In this document: positions 43,132 through 51,799 of the stretch, one piece after another
Layout of the letters: each line of letters starts with the position of its first letter
How positions within the stretch are numbered: the stretch's first letter is position 1
Origin: JABDGZ01 sp964483785
GTDB lineage: Bacteria; Omnitrophota; Gorgyraeia; Zapsychrales; Fredricksoniimonadaceae
Direction of reading: 5' to 3'
DNA length: 64,000 bases
Assembly (NCBI GenBank): GCA_964483785.1
Contig: CAZACW010000002.1
Span: 36,980-100,979, forward strand
Program-made: the position numbers and the translations under genes
The notes under the pieces: generated by a model
What the model was told of the DNA's origin: nothing
The model's database searches: none
The model's input: only the letters and a program-made list of their open reading frames with translations

Positions 43132-43792
43132 TGCCGTTTGCCAGCGTTACCGCGCCCTCATCCTGGATTTTGACGGTGTTTTAGTCGAGTCGAATGCCGT
43201 CAAGGACAAGGCCTTTGCCCTGGTCTTCGCGGATCATCCCGGACATTTGCAAGAGATCATGGAGTATCACCGCGGGACCAGTTTGATCCGGTTTGAGAAA
43301 TTCCGCCATATCGTTGAAAACATCTTGAGGCGGCCGTATACGCCCCAGCTGCAGGATGAACTGGCCGCTCAATTTTCACAGTATTGCATCCAGGAAGTTT
43401 CAGCCTGTCCCTGGGTCAAAGGCGCGGCGGAATTCCTGGAGGCCTTTTCCCGGCACAGGCCGTTGTACTTAGTCTCCATCAATCCGATGGAGGATTTGAA
43501 GGAAATATTGGCCCGCCGCGGATTGACGGCGTATTTTAAAAAAGTCTACGCGGCCCGCGCCAGCAAAACGCCCCAGCTTAAGGAAATCCTGGCAGAGGAA
43601 AACATGGCCTCGAGCGAAGCTGTTTTTATCGGGGATTCCCTCAACGATTATCACAGCGCCCGGGAGGCGGGGATGGATTTTATCGGACGCCGCAGCGCTG
43701 AGCTGATTGATCTGCAAGCTGCGCCGGTTTTCCAGGATATGCAGACCATAGCGGATTATTTGGACGGGACCATCTTATGCCGGAGTATTTAA
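43112..43792 (+). CDS. HAD-superfamily sugar phosphatase
   Basis: 226 residues. LILDFDGVLVESNAVKDKAF holds the nucleophile Asp19 and acid/base Asp21; LVSINPMEDLKEIL the second-motif serine; ASKTPQLKEIL the lysine; and VFIGDSLNDYHSAREAGMDF the metal-binding aspartates. The helical cap after motif 1 is the beta-phosphoglucomutase-like C1 type. It should remove a phosphate from a sugar intermediate, matching the LmbK/GmhB step of heptose and octose pathways. It starts inside the transaldolase's last codons. Confidence 0.83.
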   Translation: MPLKTNNAVCQRYRALILDFDGVLVESNAVKDKAFALVFADHPGHLQEIMEYHRGTSLIRFEKFRHIVENILRRPYTPQLQDELAAQFSQYCIQEVSACPWVKGAAEFLEAFSRHRPLYLVSINPMEDLKEILARRGLTAYFKKVYAARASKTPQLKEILAEENMASSEAVFIGDSLNDYHSAREAGMDFIGRRSAELIDLQAAPVFQDMQTIADYLDGTILCRSI

Positions 43793-44556
43793 GCCAATTA
43801 TTCAATCTTAAGGGCAAGGTTGCGGTCATCATCGGTGCCGGCGGGCATCTCTGCTCGGTGATGGCCGACGGCCTGGCCAGGGCCGGGGTCAAGCTCGTCC
43901 TGGCGGATCAACATGAGGACAACCGCAGGGCTGTGGCGCTAAAGCTTAAAAAAATCAGCCCTGCCGTCCTTGATCTGCCGATGGATGTGACGCAGAAGTA
44001 TGACCATGTCCAGGTTTTAAAGGCCGTCTTAAGCAGATTCAAAAGGGTGGATATATTGATCAACGGGGCGGGGATCAATGCGCCGACACCGGTGATGGAC
44101 ATCACCCTCAAGGAATGGCATGCCATTTTCGACAGCCATGCCACAGCCACCTTGTTCGGCTGCCAGGTCTTCGGCGCGCAGATGCTCAAGCAAAGCAAAG
44201 GCTCCATCATCAATTTGTCGTCGGTCTCTTCCGGCCCGCCTTTGTCCAAGGCCTTTACCTATTCCGTGGCCAAGGCCGGCGTGAAAAACCTGACCCAAAA
44301 TTTGGCCAGGGAATGGGCGCCGTTTGGCGTGCGGGTCAATGCCTTGCGGCCCGGTTTTTTTCCGACCCAATGGAGCATGAAACATTTTATCGATGAGAAG
44401 CGAAAGAAGGCGATTTTAGGGCACACGCCCATGGGCCGCTTCGGCCAGCCGCAGGAATTGGTGGGTGCCGTGCTGTGGCTGGCCTCTGATGCCTCGGGCT
44501 TTGTCACCGGCAGCGAGGTGCACGTGGACGGGGGCTTTACATGCATGAGCATTTAA
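43777..44556 (+). CDS. Short-chain dehydrogenase/reductase (first of tandem pair)
   Basis: 259 residues. KVAVIIGAGGHLCSVMADGL is the cofactor turn (a GAGGHL variant of TGxxxGxG), LINGAGINAPTP the NAG-type motif, NLSSVSSGPPL the serine, and YSVAKAGVKNL the Tyr/Lys. The C-terminus is GSEVHVDGGF. It should adjust a hydroxyl/keto centre on the sugar built upstream. It overlaps the phosphatase by 16 bases and the second SDR by 16 bases, so the pair is strongly coupled. Confidence 0.85.
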   Translation: MPEYLSQLFNLKGKVAVIIGAGGHLCSVMADGLARAGVKLVLADQHEDNRRAVALKLKKISPAVLDLPMDVTQKYDHVQVLKAVLSRFKRVDILINGAGINAPTPVMDITLKEWHAIFDSHATATLFGCQVFGAQMLKQSKGSIINLSSVSSGPPLSKAFTYSVAKAGVKNLTQNLAREWAPFGVRVNALRPGFFPTQWSMKHFIDEKRKKAILGHTPMGRFGQPQELVGAVLWLASDASGFVTGSEVHVDGGFTCMSI

Positions 44557-45299
44557 AAACCGTTGTCATCACAGGCGGATCCAAGGGCATAGGCGCGGCC
44601 TTGGCCGAGGCGTTTTACCGTCAGGGTTTTGCGGTGGTGATCTGCGGCCGCAAAGACAACGGCCTGGCCCAACGTTTGGGCCGCGGCGTGTTTTTCGTCA
44701 AAGCGGATGTCACCCGGCGGGTGCAGATGCAGGCCCTGATGGCCCGGGCCGTGAAACTTACCGGCGGGCTGGATGTGCTGATCAATTGCGCCGGCATGTC
44801 TCATTGGCGGGCCTTGCAGGACATTGAAGAGAAATTTTTGGATGAGATGCTGGCCGTGAATGTCAAAGGCGCCTTGTGGGCCTCCCAGGCCGCCCTAAAA
44901 TTTTTGCCCAGGACAGGCTGTATCATCAACATCGCCAGCCTCGCCGGCAAACGCGGCTCAGCCAATAACAGCGCCTATTGCGCGGCCAAATTTGCCCTGG
45001 TGGGACTGACGCAGGCCATGGCCAAGGAACTGGGCCCGAGGGGCATCCGGGTCAACGCGGTCTGCCCGGTGTATGTCATCACCGACGGGCTCTTGAAGGC
45101 CCTGCGGGCGCGCTCCTCGCCTGCCGGCGGGCACAATATCCAAAATTATTTAAAAGAATTCACCCTGTCCCAGACCGCCTTAAAACGTTTGCCGACGGCC
45201 CAGGACGTGGCCCGCGCCTGCCTGTTTTTGGCCTCGGAAGGGGCTTCGGCGGTAAGCGGCCAGTCGATCAATGTCGATTGCGGGGTATTGCCGCAATAA
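44541..45299 (+). CDS. Short-chain dehydrogenase/reductase (second of tandem pair)
   Basis: 252 residues. VVITGGSKGIGAALAEAFYR is a canonical TGxxxGIG site, LINCAGMSHW the NAG-type motif, NIASLAGKRGSANN the serine, and YCAAKFALVGLTQ the Tyr/Lys. GQSINVDCGVLPQ ends the protein, with DCG in place of the usual DGG. It is closer to classical FabG-type SDRs than its upstream neighbour, so two different redox steps are likely. Confidence 0.86.
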   Translation: MHEHLKTVVITGGSKGIGAALAEAFYRQGFAVVICGRKDNGLAQRLGRGVFFVKADVTRRVQMQALMARAVKLTGGLDVLINCAGMSHWRALQDIEEKFLDEMLAVNVKGALWASQAALKFLPRTGCIINIASLAGKRGSANNSAYCAAKFALVGLTQAMAKELGPRGIRVNAVCPVYVITDGLLKALRARSSPAGGHNIQNYLKEFTLSQTALKRLPTAQDVARACLFLASEGASAVSGQSINVDCGVLPQ

Positions 45300-45318
45300 T
45301 GCAAGGTAAGGACCCAAG

Positions 45319-45939
45319 ATGAACAATCTCGACCGGATGATGGAGGAAGCGCAGGATTTTAAAAGTTTCGCGCAATCCTATTTTTCTTATTTGGCCAAGC
45401 TTTGCCAGGGCCTTGATTTAAAGGCGCTGGATGCATTCCGCAAACATCTGCAGGAAGCGCGCCGTGAACAGAGGACGGTCTTTGTCATCGGCAACGGCGG
45501 CTCCGCGGCCACGGCCTCGCACATGGCCAATGACCTGGGCTTCGGCGTGCGCCGCCACGTCAAACAGCCGCTCAAGGTCCTGTCCCTGACGGACAATCTG
45601 AGCACGATGACGGCCCTGGCCAATGATGTGGGCTATGAACAGGTTTTTGTGCGCCAATTACAGCTTTATGCCAAACCTAAGGACGTGCTCATCGTCATTT
45701 CCGCCAGCGGCAATTCCAAAAATTTGCTGGAGGCCGCGCGCTGGTTTAAAAGATCCAAAGGCACGGTGCTGGGACTTCTGGGTTTTGACGGCGGGAAATT
45801 ATTGAAACTCTGCGCTGCGGCCGTCGTGGTGCGCACGCCCGTGGGCGAATACGGCCCTGTGGAAGATGTCCATATGATCCTGGACCATCTGCTGCATACC
45901 TGGTTTTGGACCAAGGAACGCCGCCAGGATGTCCCATGA
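45319..45939 (+). CDS. SIS-domain phosphoheptose isomerase-like protein
   Basis: 206 residues. VFVIGNGGSAATASHMANDL near residue 55 and SLTDNLSTMTALANDVGYEQ near 92 are strongly GmhA-like, as are IVISASGNSKNLLEAARWF and EDVHMILDHLLH. GmhA turns sedoheptulose-7-phosphate into D-glycero-manno-heptose-7-phosphate. A second SIS enzyme in the same operon as the 41837 protein suggests two isomerisations or two products, for example a heptose and a longer sugar. It has a four-base overlap with the next gene. Confidence 0.87.
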   Translation: MNNLDRMMEEAQDFKSFAQSYFSYLAKLCQGLDLKALDAFRKHLQEARREQRTVFVIGNGGSAATASHMANDLGFGVRRHVKQPLKVLSLTDNLSTMTALANDVGYEQVFVRQLQLYAKPKDVLIVISASGNSKNLLEAARWFKRSKGTVLGLLGFDGGKLLKLCAAAVVVRTPVGEYGPVEDVHMILDHLLHTWFWTKERRQDVP

Positions 45940-46868
45940 CCATGTCCCCGCGGGTGTACATAGCGCTTTCCACCTTTGCCAAGCAGGATGAGGAGCCTTT
46001 AAATGTCCTTAAAGCAAGCGGCCTTGCCTTTGACATGAATCACTCCGGCCGGCGTTTGAGCAGAGATGAAATTATCCGCCACGGCAGAGGATTCGAGGGG
46101 ATTGTCGCCGGCCTGGAGCCTTATGACGCCGCCGTCCTGGAGGCGCTGACCGGCCTTCAATGCATCAGCCGCTGCGGGGCCGGCGTCGATAATATCGACC
46201 TTCAAAAGGCCGGGGAAAAGAAGATCACGGTCTTCAATACGCCCGAGGTGGTGGCCCAGCCCGTGGCTGAATTGGCCCTGGCCATGATGCTTGATCTTCT
46301 GCACAAGGTGACCCGGCATACACTGCTGATGCGCGCCCATCGATGGGAGCGCCATACCGGCAACCTTTTGTTCGGCAAAAAAGCGGGGATCATCGGATTG
46401 GGCCGCATCGGCCGCAAGCTTGCCCAAATGCTAAGGGGCCTGAACATCGAAGTTTTAGGCAGTGATATCCAGCCGGATTTGGCCTGGGCCCAAGATCACG
46501 GTGTCAAGATCGTTTCCTTGCCGCAGCTGCTGGCGGAATCCGACATTATTTCTCTTCATCTGTCTTTGTCCGCGGCCCATCCGTTTTGTCTGGGCGCAGA
46601 AGAAATCGCTCAGATGAAACAAGGGGCCATCTTGATCAACCTCGCCCGCGGCGGCCTGGTGGATGAGACAGCGCTTCTGCAGGCTTTGCAAAGCGGCCGT
46701 TTGGCCGGTGCCGGCCTGGATGTCTATGCCCAGGAACCTTATGCAGGCCCTTTATGCGGCTTGGACAATGTGATTTTAACGCCGCACGCGGCCACCCTGA
46801 CCCAGGAATCCCGCTTAGGCATGGAGCTGGAAGCTGTGCAGAACATTGTGCGCTTTTTAAAAAAATGA
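45936..46868 (+). CDS. D-isomer-specific 2-hydroxyacid dehydrogenase (SerA-like)
   Basis: 310 residues. Residues 1-95 form the substrate domain with CISRCGAGVDNIDL. KAGIIGLGRIGRKLAQML binds NAD, LINLARGGLVDETALL holds the catalytic Arg, DVYAQEP the Glu, and LTPHAATLT the His. C-terminal ACT regulation is absent. Phosphoglycerate-dehydrogenase-like enzymes in glycan loci can oxidise a hydroxy acid or provide glycerate/serine units. Its place at the end of the sugar module, next to an acyltransferase, leaves the substrate open. Starts by ATGA overlap at 45936. Confidence 0.85.
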   Translation: MTMSPRVYIALSTFAKQDEEPLNVLKASGLAFDMNHSGRRLSRDEIIRHGRGFEGIVAGLEPYDAAVLEALTGLQCISRCGAGVDNIDLQKAGEKKITVFNTPEVVAQPVAELALAMMLDLLHKVTRHTLLMRAHRWERHTGNLLFGKKAGIIGLGRIGRKLAQMLRGLNIEVLGSDIQPDLAWAQDHGVKIVSLPQLLAESDIISLHLSLSAAHPFCLGAEEIAQMKQGAILINLARGGLVDETALLQALQSGRLAGAGLDVYAQEPYAGPLCGLDNVILTPHAATLTQESRLGMELEAVQNIVRFLKK

Positions 46869-47446
46869 TCGATCAGCATACTCTAAAATTTGGTTGCAAT
46901 TGGATGTGGGGACGTTTATATTGTCATATGAAAGGTGTAGAATTCGCTGAAGACCTTAGGGTTTATGGACTTCCTATTATAGTACGCCATAGGTCCGCCA
47001 GCATCAAACTGGGCCGTCATGTCGTTTTAAACAGCGATCCACAGGTAAACCCTGCCGGGATCATGCGTCGTGTGACCCTGGCGGCCGCAAACTATGGCAG
47101 TGAAATTGTTATAGGCGACCATACCGGCCTTTCCGGCTGTGTGATTTATGCGGCCAAATCCGTGCGCATCGGGAATCATGCCAATATCGGTGTTAACACG
47201 GTGATTTATGACACGGACTTTCACTCCATGGACTGGCAGGCCAGGAGGGACTTGGCCACTCCTAATGCGGCCGCAGCGTCGGTCCTCATTGAAGATGATG
47301 CCTGGATCGGGGGCAATGTCATCATCTTAAAAGGTGTGCATATCGGCCGGGCGGCCGTGATCGGGGCCGGGTCCGTGGTGACCTGCGACATTCCTGAACA
47401 AACCGTATGGGCCGGCAATCCGGCCCGATTCATAAAAAATATATGA
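46865..47446 (+). CDS. Hexapeptide-repeat acyltransferase
   Basis: 193 residues. Beta-helix coils (IVIGDHTGLSG, VRIGNHANIG, VLIEDDAWIGGNVIIL, VHIGRAAVIGAGSVV) end in QTVWAGNPARFI. The loop DTDFHSMD carries the likely catalytic histidine. It resembles the WcaF/CysE-like O-acetyltransferases. The first 130 bases (46865-46995) are clearly A/T-richer than neighbouring genes, while the rest is typical, which may mark a recombination junction. It overlaps the dehydrogenase and radical SAM genes by four bases each. Confidence 0.84.
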   Translation: MIDQHTLKFGCNWMWGRLYCHMKGVEFAEDLRVYGLPIIVRHRSASIKLGRHVVLNSDPQVNPAGIMRRVTLAAANYGSEIVIGDHTGLSGCVIYAAKSVRIGNHANIGVNTVIYDTDFHSMDWQARRDLATPNAAAASVLIEDDAWIGGNVIILKGVHIGRAAVIGAGSVVTCDIPEQTVWAGNPARFIKNI

Positions 47447-48564
47447 AATTTAATCCTTTCAAAATCAAGTCTTTTTCCGCCAAGGCCTCGGCCTTTGGAA
47501 AATTCATGCTCATGCGCTATGTGCCCGGCGCCGCAGAGAAGATCAGCGTCTCTCCCTATCTGGCGACGCTGACCGTGACGGACAATTGCTGTTTGAAATG
47601 CGTGATGTGCAATGAATGGCATTCCCATCACACCGAAGAGTTCAGCACTGAAGAATGGAAGAACGCCATCACGCAATTGAAGGAAGCCGGCATCCGGGAA
47701 ATCAATTTGACCGGCGGCGAGCCTTTGATGCGCAAGGACATTTTTGAGATCATCCGCCATGCCCGCAGCCTCGGCATCCTCGTTGGCATGACTTCCAACG
47801 GCTTTATGATGAACGAGAAGAGGGTCCCGGAGCTGATCGAAAGCGGCGTTTCCACCTTCAGCCTCTCCATGGACGCCACCGGTGCAAAATTCGATGAGAT
47901 CCGCGGCGTCCCGGGAGGGTATGACCGCCTTTTGAAAGGCTGTGAACTTTTGGCCGAGGAGCGCCGCAAGGGCAAGATCAACATTTATATCTGCTTTTTA
48001 TTGATGAAGGAAACCCTGGACGCTTACCAGGATGTGCTGGCCGTGGGGGAGCGGCTGAAGATCCCGGTCGTGGTCAATCTCTTTGATGTGAACCCCTACT
48101 TTTTCAAGATCGACGGCTTGAAGGAAAAATACGGGATCGATGAGAAGGACATGGGGCGGCTCAAGCGCTTCCAAAGGGTGATGGTGGACAACCGCGCTTC
48201 GCGGGGAGACGCCACCTATCACAGCTTTTCGGAAATCAAGTATTTCGCGGATTATTTCCAGGACCCTCTGCAGAAAAACCTGCCTTGTTACGTGTCCCAG
48301 ATCCGCATCTGCGTCGGGGCCAAGGGCCAGATTTACGGCGGCTGCTGGGCCTGGCGCGTTCTTGGAGACCTGCGTAAAACACCTTTGAAAGAGATATTGT
48401 CCTCCGACAGTTTCCGCCGCAACACCCAGAAAATGTTCAAAAAAGACTGCCCCGGCTGTTCCTGCGGTTATTCCCTGAACCTGCGTTATTCCCCGCCCAA
48501 TGTCGTGCAGGAAAGCATTTACCGCCTGTTTCCCTGGACCAGGGAAGAGATCCTGAAAAATTGA
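47443..48564 (+). CDS. Radical SAM/SPASM protein
   Basis: 373 residues. TVTDNCCLKCVMCNEWHSHH near residue 47 contains the CX3CX2C cluster (its first Cys is preceded by another Cys). NLTGGEPLMRKDIFE and MTSNGFMMNEKRV follow as in MoaA-like enzymes. The C-terminal cysteines (ICVGAKGQIYGGCW, DCPGCSCGY) form a SPASM-type region. Unlike the 5518 enzyme it has the GGEP motif intact. It may epimerise, dehydrogenate or modify a sugar or anchor. The start is the ATGA overlap with the acyltransferase gene. Confidence 0.86.
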   Translation: MKFNPFKIKSFSAKASAFGKFMLMRYVPGAAEKISVSPYLATLTVTDNCCLKCVMCNEWHSHHTEEFSTEEWKNAITQLKEAGIREINLTGGEPLMRKDIFEIIRHARSLGILVGMTSNGFMMNEKRVPELIESGVSTFSLSMDATGAKFDEIRGVPGGYDRLLKGCELLAEERRKGKINIYICFLLMKETLDAYQDVLAVGERLKIPVVVNLFDVNPYFFKIDGLKEKYGIDEKDMGRLKRFQRVMVDNRASRGDATYHSFSEIKYFADYFQDPLQKNLPCYVSQIRICVGAKGQIYGGCWAWRVLGDLRKTPLKEILSSDSFRRNTQKMFKKDCPGCSCGYSLNLRYSPPNVVQESIYRLFPWTREEILKN

Positions 48565-48565
48565 T

Positions 48566-49453
48566 ATGTTCAAGGCCGCGTGCATCATTGCCACGAAGGA
48601 CAGGGCTTTGGAACTGGACCGGCTGCTCAAGAGCATTCAAGCGCAGGACCTTCCTGTGCAAAAGATCATCCTTGTGGATGCCGGCTCGACGCAGAGTTTC
48701 AACCCCGGCGCGTATCCGGACTTAAAGATCAGGGCCGTCAAGGCCCGGCGCGCCTGCCTGCCGGCCCAGCGCAATCAGGGCATCGCCTTGCTCGACGATG
48801 ATGTGCCCTTTGTCTGTTTCCTCGATGATGATCTGATCCTGCACCCCGGGGCTTTCCGGGCCATGGCCGCGTTTTGGGACCAGGCCCCGGAGAAAGCCGG
48901 CGGCGCCGTGTTTAACATCATGAACGAGAAAAGGCCGACGGCCGGCGTTTGGCTGAAGAAGCTATTTTGCACCGGCGCCTTTGAGCGCGGCAGGGTATTG
49001 CCTTCAGGATACAATACCTTGATGTGTCCGGCCGCGCAAACGCGGCCGGTGCAATGGCTTTTTGGGGGCGCGACGGTATGGAAGCGTGAAGTTTTTAAGG
49101 AATTCATCTTCGATGATTGGTATGAAGGCACCGGGCTCTGCGAAGATCTGGATTTCAGCTACCGCGTCGGTAAAAAATACGGACTTTATGTCGTGGCGCA
49201 GGCCAAGGTCGACCATTTGACCGGCACCGCGGCCCGGCGGCGCAATGTGTGGTTCGGCAAGACGCAGATCATCAACCGTTACCATTTTGTCCGCAAGCAC
49301 AAGGAACTCTCGCTCGGGCTTTGCCTGTGGGCGGGGTTTGGGCAGTACTGGGAAAATTTGTTCCTGGGCATTTTCACTTTAAGCGGCCCTTATCTGGCCA
49401 GGGCCTGGGGCAATGTGCTGGGATTTTTCAACTTGCATGAGGCCATGGCCTGA
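48566..49453 (+). CDS. Glycosyltransferase family 2
   Basis: 295 residues. AACIIATKDRALELDRLLKS and IILVDAGSTQ start the GT-A domain, CFLDDDLILHPGA is the metal-binding D-D-D (DXD) motif, and VQWLFGGATVWKREVF with CEDLDFSYRVGKKYG is the acceptor/catalytic ED region. The last ~60 residues contain hydrophobic stretches that could sit on the membrane. It should add one sugar to the lipid-linked repeat. Its stop overlaps the next gene's start by one base. Confidence 0.9.
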   Translation: MFKAACIIATKDRALELDRLLKSIQAQDLPVQKIILVDAGSTQSFNPGAYPDLKIRAVKARRACLPAQRNQGIALLDDDVPFVCFLDDDLILHPGAFRAMAAFWDQAPEKAGGAVFNIMNEKRPTAGVWLKKLFCTGAFERGRVLPSGYNTLMCPAAQTRPVQWLFGGATVWKREVFKEFIFDDWYEGTGLCEDLDFSYRVGKKYGLYVVAQAKVDHLTGTAARRRNVWFGKTQIINRYHFVRKHKELSLGLCLWAGFGQYWENLFLGIFTLSGPYLARAWGNVLGFFNLHEAMA

Positions 49454-50847
49454 TGAAAATCAATGGGGACACTATGGATAGGGGGTTGAGCTGCTTGGGG
49501 CTGGGCTTCATCTTCCTCTACTGCATGCTGGCATCGGTGTTCTACGCTTATTTTGCGCAGCTGCACTTAAACCTTGCCTTTTTGCGTTTTCCGGTCTTTA
49601 TCGGAGAATTTGTCATACTGGTGGAATTGATCTTGCTGGCGGTTTTGAGCAGGGGCGGGGCCCGTTTCCCTCTGCGCGCCCGTCTATGGCTGGGGCTCTA
49701 TTTCGGCTGGGTGCTGGTCAGGGCGCTCATCAATTACCATGACGACGGTCCCCTGACCTTCCGCAATGCGGCCCTTTTCTATTATCCGGTTTTTGCCGTG
49801 TTCAGTTATAGTTTTATCCAGAAGGCCGAGATGCCCCGCAAGGCATGGCTGTTTTTGGCCGTATTGGCCTGGACGGTGATGATCTTTAAAGCGATGAAGG
49901 TCTGGTATTGGTGGACCTACATTGTCTTTCTGGCCATCTTTATTTGGAACATCCGCTCAAAATTTTGGCGCACCCTTGGCTGGGCCGGTTTGGGCTATCT
50001 TTTATTTTGGTCCAAGGAATATCTCTACCAGGGCGCGCGTGCCCATTTTGTGGGCCTGTTCGGGGCCCTGCTTTTTTTGGCCTTTTATTTCGGCGGCTTT
50101 TTCGTCGCACGCAGAGAATGGGGCAAACTCCTCATGCTGCTGGTGCTGGTAGGGGTGCAGGCCGCGGGCTATGCGTTCTTGGCTGAACGCAACACCATTG
50201 TATCCGTGACGTCGGTCAAGGACATGACAACGACGTTTCATTTCTATGAAAACATAATCAATGAGCAGAAGGCCCATTATGTTCCGGTGCAGCTCTCCCC
50301 TAAGCTCTACCATCCCAAACAGCTGGAAGCGCCCACGTCCGGGGAAGTGCTTTTGAAAAACCTCAAACAGAATAATGTCAATGAAGGGCGGGACCTGGGG
50401 CAGGACGAGGCCAATATTTCCTTCCGTCTTTTTGTCTGGCGGGACATGGCCAAGGAATTGATCGAACAGCGGGCCTGGTGGGGTTTCAGCTTCGGGCATC
50501 CCCAGCGCTCAAGGTCCCTGGAAGCGTACGGCTGGGCCAACGGGGAGTGGATGCGCGACGGATGGATCATGCCCCATAATTCTTTTTTCCATATCATTTA
50601 CCGGGCAGGCCTCCTGGGACTGGCGCTGATCGGTGTTCTGGTTTTTCTCCTCGTTGATATGATCCGGGACTTTTACCGGGCCAGGTCCGTCGTCGGCGGC
50701 CTGCTGGCGGCCTGCCTGATGTATTGGTTTATCCAGTCCAATTTTTCCGTCACGCTGGAATTTCCTTATGATGCGATCTTGATCTGGTCCGTGTTCGGGG
50801 CGGCCCTGGCCTTGCGCGACAGGCTCAACTATGGCGCTAAAACCTAA
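49453..50847 (+). CDS. O-antigen ligase/polymerase-like membrane protein
   Basis: 464 residues with about ten membrane helices and a large loop between residues ~260 and 385. The loop ends in RDMAKELIEQRAWWGFSFGH and MPHNSFFHIIYRAGLLGLAL, the WaaL/Wzy_C pattern (conserved Arg, then HNxxxxxxxxxG). Such proteins join lipid-linked polysaccharide to its acceptor or polymerise repeats. ATG 49453 is used by analogy with the other overlaps; an internal ATG at 49483 is possible. It overlaps the RmlB-like gene by 17 bases. Confidence 0.85.
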   Translation: MKINGDTMDRGLSCLGLGFIFLYCMLASVFYAYFAQLHLNLAFLRFPVFIGEFVILVELILLAVLSRGGARFPLRARLWLGLYFGWVLVRALINYHDDGPLTFRNAALFYYPVFAVFSYSFIQKAEMPRKAWLFLAVLAWTVMIFKAMKVWYWWTYIVFLAIFIWNIRSKFWRTLGWAGLGYLLFWSKEYLYQGARAHFVGLFGALLFLAFYFGGFFVARREWGKLLMLLVLVGVQAAGYAFLAERNTIVSVTSVKDMTTTFHFYENIINEQKAHYVPVQLSPKLYHPKQLEAPTSGEVLLKNLKQNNVNEGRDLGQDEANISFRLFVWRDMAKELIEQRAWWGFSFGHPQRSRSLEAYGWANGEWMRDGWIMPHNSFFHIIYRAGLLGLALIGVLVFLLVDMIRDFYRARSVVGGLLAACLMYWFIQSNFSVTLEFPYDAILIWSVFGAALALRDRLNYGAKT

Positions 50848-51799
50848 AACAATACTGGTGACCGGCGCAGCGGGATTCATCGGCAGCACCCTGGCCCGTC
50901 TTGCCCTTGAGCAAGGCCGCAGGGTGGTGGCCGTGGACAAGCTGACCTATGCGGGCGATTTGAGGCGGCTCGCGGATATCCGGCGCCGCATCACGTTTTA
51001 TAAAGCCGATATTTTGTCCGAGGACAAATTGCGGCAGATGATCAAGAAAGAAAGACCCTGGGGCCTGGTGCATGCCGCGGCGGAAAGCCATGTGGACAAA
51101 AGCATCGTCCATGATTTTGATTTCGCGCGGACCAATGTCCTGGGCACCCGCAGCGTCCTGGCTGTCTGCAAAGACGCGGGCATCGAAAAATTCATCCATG
51201 TTTCCACCGACGAGGTGTACGGCGAAAGCGCAGGCGGCGTCCTGCGGGAATCCGCCCCTCTTAGGCCCAGTTCGCCCTATGCGGCCAGCAAGGCCGCGGC
51301 AGAGCATTTTGTTGCGGCCTATATCAGGACCTATGGCTTTCCGGCCATCATCGTCAGGCCCTGCAATAATTACGGGCCCTGGCAGCATACGGAAAAATTC
51401 ATACCCAAGGTCCTGGCCAGGGCCATGGGCGCTCAATCCGTGCCGGTTTATGCCAGGGGGCTCAATGTCCGCGAATGGCTGCATGTGGCGGACTGCGCCG
51501 GCGGGATATTAAAAATCCTGGATAAGGGCAGGGGGGCCGAAGTGTATAATCTCGGCTCGGGACTGCGCCTGAAAAATATCGAGGTGGCCAGGTCTATCCT
51601 CAAGCTTTTGGGCAAGCCCGAGCGTCTCCTGGCCTTTGTGCCGGATAGGCCCGGCCATGATTTTCGCTACGCCCTGGATTCCAGCAAGGTCATGGCGCAT
51701 TGTTCCTGGCGACCGAAGATCACATGGGCCGAAGGCCTGGCCTCGACCGCGGCCTGGTACCGACAACATCAAGGATGGGCCCATCGTCAAAACGCCTAA
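50831..51799 (+). CDS. NAD-dependent epimerase/dehydratase, dTDP-glucose 4,6-dehydratase-like
   Basis: 322 residues, extended SDR. ILVTGAAGFIGSTLARLALE binds NAD; HAAAESHVDKSIVHDF, VSTDEVYGESAGG, YAASKAAAEHFV and RPCNNYGPWQHTEKFIPKV are RmlB-type signatures, with TDE being the dehydratase acid/base set. It probably makes a 4-keto-6-deoxy nucleotide sugar. RmlA, RmlC and RmlD homologues are not adjacent, so the sugar may not be rhamnose. It overlaps the O-antigen ligase-like gene and runs into the GT4 gene. Confidence 0.87.
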   Translation: MALKPKTILVTGAAGFIGSTLARLALEQGRRVVAVDKLTYAGDLRRLADIRRRITFYKADILSEDKLRQMIKKERPWGLVHAAAESHVDKSIVHDFDFARTNVLGTRSVLAVCKDAGIEKFIHVSTDEVYGESAGGVLRESAPLRPSSPYAASKAAAEHFVAAYIRTYGFPAIIVRPCNNYGPWQHTEKFIPKVLARAMGAQSVPVYARGLNVREWLHVADCAGGILKILDKGRGAEVYNLGSGLRLKNIEVARSILKLLGKPERLLAFVPDRPGHDFRYALDSSKVMAHCSWRPKITWAEGLASTAAWYRQHQGWAHRQNA

